Assembly (NCBI RefSeq): GCF_029714305.1
Contig: NZ_CP121647.1
Coordinates: 2,872,501-2,936,500, forward strand
Origin: Bradyrhizobium sp. CB3481
GTDB lineage: Bacteria; Pseudomonadota; Alphaproteobacteria; Rhizobiales; Xanthobacteraceae
DNA: 64,000 nucleotides
Direction: 5' to 3'
Part shown: positions 8,660 through 17,454 of the stretch, one piece after another
Layout: every line of letters starts with the position of its first letter
Position numbering within the stretch: the stretch's first letter is position 1
Program-made: the position numbers and the translations under genes
Notes under the pieces: model-generated
The model's input: only the letters and a program-made list of their open reading frames with translations
What the model was told of the DNA's origin: nothing
Database searches by the model: none

Positions 8660-9435
8660 CGTCCCGGCTTGTCGTCATCCCGACGCGGCGCGCCCATTCC
8701 AACCACGCCGAGGTCGCCCGCAGCATCGGCGTCGATATCATCGCCGGCCGCTATGCCGAAGGCGGCCGCCTGCCGGGCGATGCCGAGCTCACGGCGATGT
8801 TCGGCGTGTCCCGGCCAGTGTTACGCGAGAGCGTCAAGACGCTGGTGGCCAAGGGGCTGCTCACCACCAAGGCGCGGGTCGGCACTGTCGTGCGCGAGCG
8901 CGGCGCCTGGAACATGTTCGACGCCGACGTGCTGGCCTGGCATCTCGACGCCGGCATCGACCGCCGCTTTCTCAACGATCTCGCCGAAATTCGCCTCGCG
9001 GTCGAGCCGCGCGCGGCCGCGCTCGCAGCCCACCGTCGCTCGGAGGCCGACATCGCAGAACTCAATCGCAGCATGGCGCGGATGCGGAGCGAGGCGTCCG
9101 ACTCGGTCGGCTTTGCCGATGGCGATCTCGCGCTGCATCTGGCGGTCGCCAATGCCTCCGGCAATCTGTTCATGCGCTCGATCGGCAACGTCATCGAGGC
9201 GGCGCTGCGCGCCTCGTTCCTGCTCAGCGCGCCGGTTGAAACACAGGACCGCGAGACGGTGCTGCTATGGCACCAGCGCATTGTCGATGCGATCGTAAGC
9301 GGCGATGCCGGGGCAGCCACCGCCGCCATGACCGAAGTCATTCACAATGGACTCCGGCGCCACGAGGAGACTCCGGCATCCTCTGCTGCCACGTCAGCGA
9401 TACCGGCCACGGCCGAGCCTGGAGAACAGTCATGA
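8656..9435 (+). CDS. FadR/GntR-family transcriptional regulator
   Basis: A 259-residue regulator with an N-terminal winged helix (IGVDIIAGRYAEGGRLPGDAELTAMFGVSRPVLRESVKTLVAKGLL, about residues 18-65) and an all-helical FCD effector domain after about residue 100 (FLNDLAEIRLAVEPRAAALAAHRR, then DLALHLAVANASGNLFM and LLWHQRIVDAIVSGDA with likely metal-binding His). It is embedded in the sugar operon with ATGA overlaps on both sides, so it probably autoregulates that operon in response to a sugar acid or lactone, as DgoR-like proteins do. The ligand is inferred from context only. Confidence 0.88.
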   Translation: MTSRLVVIPTRRAHSNHAEVARSIGVDIIAGRYAEGGRLPGDAELTAMFGVSRPVLRESVKTLVAKGLLTTKARVGTVVRERGAWNMFDADVLAWHLDAGIDRRFLNDLAEIRLAVEPRAAALAAHRRSEADIAELNRSMARMRSEASDSVGFADGDLALHLAVANASGNLFMRSIGNVIEAALRASFLLSAPVETQDRETVLLWHQRIVDAIVSGDAGAATAAMTEVIHNGLRRHEETPASSAATSAIPATAEPGEQS

Positions 9436-10358
9436 ACCCGCTTCGCGTCGCCATCGTCGGCTTCGGCAAGATCGCCCGCGACCAGCACGTGCCCGCGATC
9501 GCCGCGACCGAGGGCGTCGAGCTGGTCGCCGTCGCCAGCCGCAACGCCTCGCTTCCCGGCGTGCCGCATGCGGCCACGCTCGAGGAGCTCCTGCGCGAGG
9601 GACCGCCGATCGATGCGGTCGCGCTGTGCACGCCGCCGCGGGTCCGCCACGCCCAGGCGGCGACGGCACTGGCCGCCGGCAAGCATGTGATGCTCGAGAA
9701 GCCGCCGGGCGCCACGGTGGCCGAAATCACCCCGCTTGTGACCGCTGCGCGGTCAGCGCAGCGCACCCTGTTCGCGACATGGCACTCGCGCTACGCGCCG
9801 GCCGTCGAGCCGGCGCGGCAGCTGCTGGCCGGCCGCAAGGTTACGTCCGTCAAGATCACCTGGAAGGAAGACGTGCGGGTTTGGCATCCCGGGCAGGCCT
9901 GGATCTTCGAGGCGGGTGGGCTCGGCGTGTTCGATCCCGGCATCAATGCGCTGTCGATCCTGACCCGTATTCTGCCGCAGCCGCTATTCGTGACGTCGGC
10001 CGATCTCGCGTTTCCGGCCAATCGCGACGCGCCGATCGCCGCCAACCTTGCGCTCAGCGATGCCTACGGGCTTAACATCACAGCGGAGCTCGATTTCCTC
10101 CAGACCGGCCCTCAGAGCTGGGACATTGATATCGAGACCGATGCCGGCCCGGTTACGCTTTCGCGCGGCGGCGCAAAGTTGCAGGCAGGGGGTAAGCAGC
10201 TCGTCGATGCCCCCGATGCCGAATATGCCGGGCTCTATCGCCGCTTCCGCGACCTCACCATGGCCGGCGAGAGCGATGTCGATCTGGCGCCGCTTCAGCT
10301 CGTCGCCGATGCGTTCCTGCTGGGCCGGCGCCGCATGGTCGAGCCATTCGAGGACTAG
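9432..10358 (+). CDS. D-galactose / L-arabinose 1-dehydrogenase (Gfo/Idh/MocA family)
   Basis: A 308-residue NAD(P)-dependent dehydrogenase. It has an N-terminal Rossmann motif VAIVGFGKIARDQHVPAI, the family Lys in HVMLEKPPGAT, and the stretch FATWHSRYAPAVEPAR / ITWKEDVRVWHPGQAWIFEAGGLGVFDPGINALSI. These are shared with Azospirillum L-arabinose 1-dehydrogenase and Pseudomonas D-galactose 1-dehydrogenase. It oxidises the aldose at C1 to the lactone. The start at 9432 overlaps the regulator stop; the lactonase two genes on is the logical next step. Which of the two epimeric sugars is preferred cannot be told. Confidence 0.88.
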   Translation: MNPLRVAIVGFGKIARDQHVPAIAATEGVELVAVASRNASLPGVPHAATLEELLREGPPIDAVALCTPPRVRHAQAATALAAGKHVMLEKPPGATVAEITPLVTAARSAQRTLFATWHSRYAPAVEPARQLLAGRKVTSVKITWKEDVRVWHPGQAWIFEAGGLGVFDPGINALSILTRILPQPLFVTSADLAFPANRDAPIAANLALSDAYGLNITAELDFLQTGPQSWDIDIETDAGPVTLSRGGAKLQAGGKQLVDAPDAEYAGLYRRFRDLTMAGESDVDLAPLQLVADAFLLGRRRMVEPFED

Positions 10359-10359
10359 C

Positions 10360-11511
10360 ATGAGCAATCCGTCGGTATCTCGCGTGGTGCGTTCCCGCTT
10401 CGGCGTCCTGCCCGACGGCAGCGACGTCGAGCGCGTCGTCCTGCGGCATCCCGAGGGGCTGGAAGCATCCATCATCACCTATGGCGCGAGCTTGCAGGCG
10501 TTGCTGGTGCCGGACGCCGCCGCACAGCGCGATGACATCGTGCTCGGCCATGACGCGTTCGAGGGCTATCTCGCTCGCCGGCAGTTCTTCGGTGCGACGG
10601 TCGGACGTTACGCCAATCGCATCGCCGGTGCGCGCTTTACGCTCGACGGCGCCGAGGTTCAGCTTGCGGCTAACAACGGCGCCAATGCGCTGCATGGCGG
10701 GTTGGAGGGCTTTGATCGACGTAACTGGCGCATTGCGAGCGTCGACGGCGGAGAGCATCCGGCCGTGACGCTTACCTATACCAGTCCCGATGGCGAGGAG
10801 GGATATCCGGGAAAGCTCGACGTGGAAGTGACTTGGCGGCTTTCCGGGCCGATGGAATTGCTACTCGACATGACCGCACGGACCGATCGTCCGACCGTGG
10901 TCAATCTCACCAATCACAGCTTCTTCAACCTGTCAGGTGCGCGCTCGGGCCGGCAAATTCTCGACCATCACCTCATCGTGGCGGCGGATCATTTCCTTGC
11001 CATCGATGCCGGCGCGATTCCGCTGCCGCAGCCGCCGAGCGAGGTTGCCGGCACGCCGTTCGACTTCCGCGAGGGCCTTGAGGTCGGTGCGCGGATCCGC
11101 GACGACCATCCGCAATTGCGCGTGGGCCGCGGCTATGATCACAATTTTTGCCTCGCGCCGGCAAGCGGCGAGCCTCGTTTTGCGGCGCGGCTCGCCGAGC
11201 CAACGTCCGGCCGCGTGCTCGAACTGTTCACCAACCAGCCCGGCCTGCAGGTCTATTCCGGCAACTTCCTTGACGGCACCACGGGCGGGAAGGGCGGCCG
11301 TCTCTACCGCCAGTCCGACGCGATCTGCCTCGAGCCGCATGCCTGGCCGAATACGCCGAACCGGCCGGACTTTCCGACCGCCCGGCTTGATCCGGGCGAG
11401 GTCTATCGTCACACCACATCGTATTGTTTCACGCATGCGGTCCACGGTCCGATTCAAGGCGCAATCGGGACACAATCCGAGGTAGAGTTCCCTGAGAGGA
11501 GTGGACGATGA
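10360..11511 (+). CDS. galM: Aldose 1-epimerase (mutarotase)
   Basis: A 383-residue enzyme that interconverts alpha and beta anomers of aldoses, supplying the form the 1-dehydrogenase needs. Visible motifs are ITYGASLQALLVPD, FFGATVGRYANRIAGARF (Arg of the active site), NNGANALHGG, VVNLTNHSFFNLSG (catalytic His), and GYDHNFCL and CLEPHAWPNTPN (catalytic Glu region). The ATG follows the dehydrogenase stop by one base, so this is a tight operon. The ending overlaps the lactonase start as ATGA. The tail after YRHTTSYCF is about 20 residues longer than most GalM. Confidence 0.92.
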   Translation: MSNPSVSRVVRSRFGVLPDGSDVERVVLRHPEGLEASIITYGASLQALLVPDAAAQRDDIVLGHDAFEGYLARRQFFGATVGRYANRIAGARFTLDGAEVQLAANNGANALHGGLEGFDRRNWRIASVDGGEHPAVTLTYTSPDGEEGYPGKLDVEVTWRLSGPMELLLDMTARTDRPTVVNLTNHSFFNLSGARSGRQILDHHLIVAADHFLAIDAGAIPLPQPPSEVAGTPFDFREGLEVGARIRDDHPQLRVGRGYDHNFCLAPASGEPRFAARLAEPTSGRVLELFTNQPGLQVYSGNFLDGTTGGKGGRLYRQSDAICLEPHAWPNTPNRPDFPTARLDPGEVYRHTTSYCFTHAVHGPIQGAIGTQSEVEFPERSGR

Positions 11512-12410
11512 TCGGGGGGCCCAGGATGGAAGAGGTGCCAACGAGCGTGCTTTGCCGCGAGCGGTGCCATCTCGGCGAGGGGCCGACCTACGACGCCGCC
11601 ACCGATACGGCTTGGTGGTTCGACATCGTCGGGCGCCGGCTATTCGAGGCGCGGCTCGATGCCGGACAGATCACCATCCATTCGCTCGATGTGATGGGCA
11701 GCGCGCTCGGCCGGATCGATGCGCACCGTCAGCTCCTCGTCGCCGACGACGGCCTCTATATCCGCGAGGCGACGGATGGACGGATGGCGCTGTATCGTGC
11801 GCTCGAAGCCGACAACGCCGCCACGCGCTCGAACGACGCCCGAGTTCACCCGTCCGGCACTTTCTGGATCGGCACCATGGGACGAAAGGCCGAGCGGGGG
11901 CTCGGCGCTATCTATGTGTTGCATCGCGGCGAACTCACGCGGCTCTATGAGCATGTCACCATCCCGAATGCGATCTGCTTTTCACCGGACGGGACCGTCG
12001 GCTATTTCGCGGATACGGGGGAGAATGTACTCTACCGCGTCGACCTCGATGCGGCGACCGGCCTGCCGCGCGGCGAGCCGGCCGCGCTGGTCACGCGGCG
12101 GGGTGGCGGCGGGATCGATGGTGCGGTGGTCGATGCCGATGGGCTGATTTGGAATGCGCGCTGGGGTGGCGGCTGCATCGATGTCTATAGCCCGCTAGGT
12201 GAGCATCTGCGCACGCTCCGCGTACCGGCGCGGCAATCGAGCTGCCCTGCCTTTATTGGGCGGGATTTCTCGCGTCTGCTCGTGACGTCGGCCTGGCAGG
12301 GAATGGCCGAGGATGCGAAACGCGCCGATCCCGATCATGGCCGCACCTTCGTACTCGACGTCGGAGTAAACGGCCGCCCGGAGCCGAACGTGAAACTTGC
12401 AACCGCTTGA
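11508..12410 (+). CDS. SMP-30/gluconolactonase-family sugar lactonase
   Basis: A 300-residue six-bladed propeller of the SMP-30/regucalcin family. Motifs are CHLGEGPTYDAATDTAWWFDI (metal Glu), HPSGTFWIGTMG (near residue 115), PNAICFSPDGTVGYFADT (Asn and Asp ligands) and IDGAVVDADGLIWNARWGGG (second Asp). It should hydrolyse the galactono- or arabinono-lactone made by the dehydrogenase two genes upstream. GAGGAG lies before 11508. It ends the eight-gene ytfQ operon; about 115 bp later the ChvE-type operon begins on the same strand. Confidence 0.9.
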   Translation: MIGGPRMEEVPTSVLCRERCHLGEGPTYDAATDTAWWFDIVGRRLFEARLDAGQITIHSLDVMGSALGRIDAHRQLLVADDGLYIREATDGRMALYRALEADNAATRSNDARVHPSGTFWIGTMGRKAERGLGAIYVLHRGELTRLYEHVTIPNAICFSPDGTVGYFADTGENVLYRVDLDAATGLPRGEPAALVTRRGGGGIDGAVVDADGLIWNARWGGGCIDVYSPLGEHLRTLRVPARQSSCPAFIGRDFSRLLVTSAWQGMAEDAKRADPDHGRTFVLDVGVNGRPEPNVKLATA

Positions 12411-12525
12411 CGGAGGACGGCAAAGCGCGGCAACCAAACGCGCAAGATGATCTGAATTCAAGAACCGCCTCGAGCGGGCTGACGATCCAAAAACCAGAGA
12501 TCCTCGATGAGGAAGGGAGAGAAGC

Positions 12526-13599
12526 ATGACTAGTCTGAAGACGACATTGTCGGCCCTGGCGCTGGCAACAACCATGGCCGCTGCGGCGGTGACCGGGGCC
12601 TTCGCCCAAAGCAAGGGCACCGTCGGCATCGCGATGCCGACCAAATCGTCGGCGCGCTGGATCGACGACGGCAACAACATCGTCAAGATCCTCAAAGAGC
12701 GCGGCTACGGCACCGATCTGCAATATGCCGAGGACGACATTCCGAACCAGCTCTCCCAGATCGAGAATATGGTGACCAAGGGTGTCAAGGTGCTGGTGAT
12801 TGCCGCGATCGACGGCACCACGTTGTCGGACGTGCTGAAGCAGGCGAAGTCCAAGGGCATCGTCGTGATCGCCTATGACCGCTTGATCCGCGACACGCCC
12901 AATGTCGACTACTACGCCACCTTCGACAATTTCCAGGTCGGCGTGCTGCAGGCGCAATCGATCGAGCAGGCGCTCGGCTTGAAGGACGGCAAGGGACCCT
13001 TCAACATCGAACTGTTCGGCGGCTCGCCGGACGACAACAACGCCTACTTCTTCTACAACGGCTCGATGTCGGTGCTGCAGCACTATATCGATAGTGGCAA
13101 GCTGGTCATCGGAAGCGGCCAGAAGGGCATGGACAAGGTCTCGACGCTGCGTTGGGACGGCGCCACGGCGCAAGCCCGCATGGACAACCTCTTGAGCGCC
13201 TTCTACGGCCGCAAGCGGGTCGATGCGGTGCTCTCGCCCTATGATGGCCTCTCGATCGGCATTCTCTCGTCGCTGAAGGGCGTCGGCTATGGCAGCGGCA
13301 ACATGCCGATGCCTGTGGTCAGCGGCCAGGATGCCGAGGTGCCCTCGATCAAATCGATGCTGCGCGGCGAGCAGTATTCGACCATCTTCAAGGACACCCG
13401 CGATCTCGCCAGGGTTACCGCCGATATGGTCGACGCTGCCCTCAGTGGCAAGGAGGTCAAGGTCAACGACACCAAGACCTACAACAACGGCGTCAAGGTG
13501 GTGCCTTCCTATCTCCTGAAGCCTGTCGTCGTCGACAAGAGCAATTGGGAGAAAGTTCTGGTCGAAGGCGGCTACTATAAGAAGTCGCAGATCGAGTGA
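12526..13599 (+). CDS. chvE: ChvE-type multiple-sugar ABC binding protein
   Basis: A 357-residue periplasmic protein with signal peptide ending TGAFAQ. The mature part matches Agrobacterium ChvE closely: [92 protein letters not shown] and [16 protein letters not shown]. ChvE binds galactose, arabinose, glucose and acidic sugars. In Agrobacterium it also feeds the VirA sensor, but no VirA is in this window, so transport is the safe role. It heads the gguAB operon. Confidence 0.93.
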   Translation: MTSLKTTLSALALATTMAAAAVTGAFAQSKGTVGIAMPTKSSARWIDDGNNIVKILKERGYGTDLQYAEDDIPNQLSQIENMVTKGVKVLVIAAIDGTTLSDVLKQAKSKGIVVIAYDRLIRDTPNVDYYATFDNFQVGVLQAQSIEQALGLKDGKGPFNIELFGGSPDDNNAYFFYNGSMSVLQHYIDSGKLVIGSGQKGMDKVSTLRWDGATAQARMDNLLSAFYGRKRVDAVLSPYDGLSIGILSSLKGVGYGSGNMPMPVVSGQDAEVPSIKSMLRGEQYSTIFKDTRDLARVTADMVDAALSGKEVKVNDTKTYNNGVKVVPSYLLKPVVVDKSNWEKVLVEGGYYKKSQIE

Positions 13600-13607
13600 G
13601 CAGGAGC

Positions 13608-13656
13608 GCGGCGCCGGCGACAACCGGCGCCGCCACCAGCCCGCCTGAGCGGCGGG
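13608..13656 (+). terminator. Double hairpin between chvE and gguA
   Basis: GCGGCGCCGG (13608-13617) pairs perfectly with CCGGCGCCGC (13624-13633) around CGACAA. It is followed by CCCGCC (13640-13645) with GGCGGG (13651-13656) around TGAGC. No U-tract. As with the hairpin after ytfQ, it sits just after the binding-protein gene and probably stabilises its message or lowers read-through. Confidence 0.6.
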
Positions 13657-13683
13657 CAGAGATATGAAGGACATGATGGTGCG

Positions 13684-15246
13684 ATGACCGCAATTCTCGA
13701 AATGCGCGGCGTCAGCAAGAGCTTTGCCGGCGTGCAGGCCCTGCGTGACGTCAACTTCACAGTCGAGGCCGGGCAGATCCATGCCCTGGTCGGCGAGAAC
13801 GGCGCCGGCAAGTCAACGCTCATGAAGGTACTCAGCGGCGTCTATCCCTACGGCGACTATGAGGGCAGCATTATCTTTGAAGGCGAGGAGCGGCGTTTCC
13901 GCGACATCAATGATTCCGAAGCGCTCGGCATCATCATCATTCACCAGGAACTGGCGCTGATTCCGCTGATGTCGATCGCGGAGAATATCTTTCTGTCGCA
14001 CCCGCCCTCGCGTGCCGGCGTAATCGACCGCGACACGGTGTACCGCCGGACCAAGGAACTGCTCACCCAGGTCGGCCTCACCGAGATGCCGGATACGCTG
14101 GTCACCGATCTCGGCGTCGGCAAGCAGCAATTGGTAGAAATCGCCAAGGCGCTGTCCAAGCGGGTCAAGCTGTTGATCCTGGACGAGCCCACCGCCAGCC
14201 TGAACGAGAATGACAGCGCGGCGCTGCTGGATCGTCTGCTGGCCTTTCGCGCCCAGGGCATCGCATCGATCCTGATCTCTCATAAGCTATCGGAGGTGGC
14301 CCGCGTCGCCGACCGGATCACGGTGCTGCGCGACGGCCGCACGGTCGACAGCATCGATTGCCGGGCCGAGCCGGTGGAAGAGGACCGGATTATCCGCAGC
14401 ATGGTCGACCGCGACCTGGCGCATCGCTTTCCGGAGCGCACCCCCAGAATCGGCGAACCCGTCTTTGCGGTTAAGGACTGGACCGTGCATCACCCGCAGC
14501 ACCGGGAACGCCAGGTGATCAAGGGTGTCGATTTCGAGGTCCGGCGCGGCGAGGTGGTCGGGATTGCCGGGCTGATGGGCGCCGGCCGCACCGAATTCGC
14601 CATGAGCCTGTTCGGCCACGCCTGGGGCGATCGGATCAGCGGCCAGGTGTGGCTTGACGGCAAGGAAGTGAACCTCTCCAGCGTGGCGGCGGCGATCGAT
14701 GCCGGCCTTGCCTACGTCACCGAGGACCGCAAGCAGCTCGGCCTGATCCTGGATAGCGACGTGCGCAAGAACATCACGCTGGCCAGCCTCGGCCGGGTGG
14801 CGCGCCAGGGCGTGATCGACGACATATCCGAACTGCGCGTTGCCAGCGACTACCGCAACCGGATGCGGATCCGCTGTTCCGATGTCTATCAGGAGACCGG
14901 GCAGCTCTCCGGCGGCAACCAGCAGAAGGTGGTGCTGTCGAAATGGCTGATGACTGATCCGAAGGTATTAATCCTCGACGAGCCAACCCGTGGCATTGAC
15001 GTTGGGGCAAAATACGAAATCTATTGTATCATCAACGAGCTTGCCGAGGCCGGCAAGGGGGTGGTGATGATCTCGTCGGAAATGCCGGAACTGCTTGGCG
15101 TCTGCGACCGCATCTGCGTCATGAATGACGGCGCCTTTGTCGGCGAATTCGCCGCCGCTGAGGCCACCCAGGAAAGGATCATGCGCGCCATCATGCGCAA
15201 CAAGAGCATTGCCAGGAAGGAAGTCGAGGGAGAACTACGGATATGA
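13684..15246 (+). CDS. gguA: GguA-type sugar ABC transporter ATPase
   Basis: A 520-residue double ATPase of the CUT2/xylose class. Domain 1 has Walker A GENGAGKST (about 38-46), signature DLGVGKQQLVEIAKAL and LILDEPTASLNEND. Domain 2 has the degenerate LMGAGRTEFAMSLFG, signature LSGGNQQKVVLSKWL and LILDEPTRGIDVGAKYEIY. The family's TEDRKQLGL motif is also present. It works with ChvE and GguB to import aldoses. Its TGA overlaps the gguB ATG by 4 bp. Confidence 0.92.
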   Translation: MTAILEMRGVSKSFAGVQALRDVNFTVEAGQIHALVGENGAGKSTLMKVLSGVYPYGDYEGSIIFEGEERRFRDINDSEALGIIIIHQELALIPLMSIAENIFLSHPPSRAGVIDRDTVYRRTKELLTQVGLTEMPDTLVTDLGVGKQQLVEIAKALSKRVKLLILDEPTASLNENDSAALLDRLLAFRAQGIASILISHKLSEVARVADRITVLRDGRTVDSIDCRAEPVEEDRIIRSMVDRDLAHRFPERTPRIGEPVFAVKDWTVHHPQHRERQVIKGVDFEVRRGEVVGIAGLMGAGRTEFAMSLFGHAWGDRISGQVWLDGKEVNLSSVAAAIDAGLAYVTEDRKQLGLILDSDVRKNITLASLGRVARQGVIDDISELRVASDYRNRMRIRCSDVYQETGQLSGGNQQKVVLSKWLMTDPKVLILDEPTRGIDVGAKYEIYCIINELAEAGKGVVMISSEMPELLGVCDRICVMNDGAFVGEFAAAEATQERIMRAIMRNKSIARKEVEGELRI

Positions 15247-16430
15247 CCGACAAGACGGTTTCGCTCCCGGAGCCTTCGCACACCGGCTTCATCAAGAACA
15301 ATCTGCGCAATTACGGCATGCTGCTGTCGCTGTTTGCGATCATGCTGTTCTTCCAGATCATGACCGACGGCACGCTGCTGCAGCCGCTGAATCTCACCAA
15401 TCTGGTGCTGCAGAACAGCTATATCGTGATCATGGCGCTCGGCATGCTCCTGATCATCGTCACCGGCCATATCGACCTGTCGGTCGGCTCGGTCGCGGGC
15501 TTTGTCGGCGCGGTGGCGGCGGTGTTGATGGTGCGCTACCACGTCGCCTATCCGCTGGCCTTCGTCGCGTGCCTAATCGTTGGCGCGGCGATCGGCGCCG
15601 CACAGGGCTATTGGGTTGCCTACTTCAAGATTCCGTCCTTCATCGTGACGCTGGCCGGCATGCTGGTGTTCAAAGGGCTCGCGCTCGCGATCCTGGCGGG
15701 CCAGTCGGTCGGGCCGTTTCCGCCGACCTTCCAGAAACTGTCCTCGGGCTTCATTCCCGAATTGTTTCCCGGGGCCGGCACGCTCTATCCGACCTCGCTG
15801 CTGATCGGTGCGGTTTTGGCGGTGGCGCTGGTCTACACCAGCGCGAAAGCCCGGGCGCGCCAGGCTTCGCACGGCATCGAGGTCGAGCCGTTTGCGTTCT
15901 TCGTCGCCAAGAGCGCGGTGCTGTTCGCTGTGATCGTGTTCTTCGCCGGTCTGATCGCCTCGCATCGCGGCCTGCCCAACGTGCTTGTCATCATGACGGC
16001 GCTGATCGGGCTTTATGGGTTCGTCACCACCCGCACCGTGATCGGCCGCCATATCTATGCGATCGGCGGCAACGCAAGGGCCGCCAGCCTGTCCGGCATC
16101 AAGACCGAGCGGCTGACGTTCCTGACCTTCGTCAATATGGGTGTGCTGGCGGCGCTTGCCGGGCTCGTGTTCGCCGCGCGGCTCAATACGGCGACGCCGA
16201 AGGCCGGCGCCGGCTTCGAGCTCGACGTCATCGCCGCCTGCTTCATCGGCGGCGCGTCCGCCTATGGCGGCGTCGGCAAGGTCGGCGGCGCGGTGATCGG
16301 GGCCATGATCATGGGCGTCATGAACAATGGCATGTCGATCCTCGGCATCGGCATCGACTACCAGCAGGTGATCAAGGGTCTGGTGCTGCTCGGTGCCGTG
16401 TGCCTCGACGTTTACAACCAGCGGCGATAG
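15243..16430 (+). CDS. gguB: GguB-type sugar ABC transporter permease
   Basis: A 395-residue inner-membrane permease with about ten hydrophobic segments. Key motifs are MALGMLLIIVTGHIDLSVGSVAGFVG, YFKIPSFIVTLAGMLVFKGLAL, GGNARAASLSGIKTERLTF and ELDVIAACFIGGASAYGGVGKVGGAVIG. It is longer than ordinary CUT2 permeases, as is normal for the XylH/GguB branch, which acts as a homodimer. It completes the ChvE-GguAB importer; the gene ends 10 bp before the convergent kdgD gene. Confidence 0.92.
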   Translation: MTDKTVSLPEPSHTGFIKNNLRNYGMLLSLFAIMLFFQIMTDGTLLQPLNLTNLVLQNSYIVIMALGMLLIIVTGHIDLSVGSVAGFVGAVAAVLMVRYHVAYPLAFVACLIVGAAIGAAQGYWVAYFKIPSFIVTLAGMLVFKGLALAILAGQSVGPFPPTFQKLSSGFIPELFPGAGTLYPTSLLIGAVLAVALVYTSAKARARQASHGIEVEPFAFFVAKSAVLFAVIVFFAGLIASHRGLPNVLVIMTALIGLYGFVTTRTVIGRHIYAIGGNARAASLSGIKTERLTFLTFVNMGVLAALAGLVFAARLNTATPKAGAGFELDVIAACFIGGASAYGGVGKVGGAVIGAMIMGVMNNGMSILGIGIDYQQVIKGLVLLGAVCLDVYNQRR

Positions 16431-16440
16431 GTCGGCCTGA

Positions 16441-17391
16441 TTAGGCCGCCGCCAATTCCCGCTTTGCGAACTCGCTGGTCTTGAGACGCGCGACCAGTGC
16501 AGCCAGCTCCTCGGTCTCGGCCGGTGTCAGATCGGTCAGTGGCGAACGCACATGGCCGCTGTCGCGGCCGATCACTTTCATGCCGGCCTTGATGATCGAC
16601 ACGGCATAGCCGCGCTTGCGGTTGCGGATCGCGATCAGGGGCAGGATGAAGTCACGCAAGCCGGCCTGCACTGTCTCGCGGTCGCGGCGCCGCACGGCCG
16701 CGTAGAATTTGGTCGAGAACTCCGGAACGAAGTTGAAGACCGCCGATGAGTAGGTGGTGACGCCCATTTCCAGATAGGGCAGTGCAAAGGTCTCGGCGGT
16801 CGGCAATCCGCCAACATACGTCAGCCGATCGCCCAAGCGCAGATGGATACGGGTCATCAGCTCGATGTCGCCGATGCCGTCCTTGTAGCCGACCAGGTTG
16901 GGGCAGCGCTGGCACAGCTTTTCCAGCGTATCCTCGTTCACAATCGCATTGTCGCGGTTGTAGACGATGACGCCGAGCTTGGTCGCATTGCATACCGACT
17001 CGATATGAGCGGCCAATCCCTCCTGTTCGGAGAAGACCAGATAGGGTGGGAGCAGCAGGACGCCGTCGGCGCCAGCCGCCTCGACCGCAATAGCCAGTTG
17101 CGTCGCCGTCGCCGTACCGTGACCGACTCCGGCAAGGACCGGCACACGCCCCTTGGTCTGGCTTACGGCCGTCGCTACCACTTCCGCGACCTCGGCTGGA
17201 CTCAGCGAGAAGAATTCGCCGGTGCCGCCGGCTGCGAAAAGGCCTGCTACCTCGTGGTCGCATAGCCAATCGAGATTGGAGCGGTAGCGAATTTCATCAA
17301 ACGCGTTGTCAGCGCGAAACGGCGTAACGGGAAAAGACAGCAGGCCTTCGCCGATCCGGCCGGCCATCTCCTCGGGGGTCATCCTGCTCAT
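16441..17391 (-). CDS. kdgD: 5-dehydro-4-deoxyglucarate dehydratase
   Basis: A 316-residue TIM-barrel enzyme of the DapA/NAL superfamily. Schiff-base Lys is in [11 protein letters not shown] (about residue 170) and the Tyr is in [12 protein letters not shown] (about 144); [14 protein letters not shown] is the family phosphate-loop equivalent. KdgD decarboxylates and dehydrates 5-dehydro-4-deoxyglucarate to 2-oxoglutarate semialdehyde, the step after GarD (2203-3738). I chose 17391 because GAAGGA precedes it by 7 bp; the frame is open further upstream. It is read in the same direction as the LysR gene 63 bp behind it. Confidence 0.9.
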   Translation of the reverse strand: MSRMTPEEMAGRIGEGLLSFPVTPFRADNAFDEIRYRSNLDWLCDHEVAGLFAAGGTGEFFSLSPAEVAEVVATAVSQTKGRVPVLAGVGHGTATATQLAIAVEAAGADGVLLLPPYLVFSEQEGLAAHIESVCNATKLGVIVYNRDNAIVNEDTLEKLCQRCPNLVGYKDGIGDIELMTRIHLRLGDRLTYVGGLPTAETFALPYLEMGVTTYSSAVFNFVPEFSTKFYAAVRRRDRETVQAGLRDFILPLIAIRNRKRGYAVSIIKAGMKVIGRDSGHVRSPLTDLTPAETEELAALVARLKTSEFAKRELAAA

Positions 17392-17454
17392 GCTTTGGTC
17401 CTTCAGTCGCTTGCACTGAAGGATTAATGCAGGACTCTTATGAAGAGGGACCAA

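Noticed and set aside
12253..13782. A 509-codon antisense frame over the chvE gene
   Set aside because: ChvE on the plus strand is unmistakable along its whole length.
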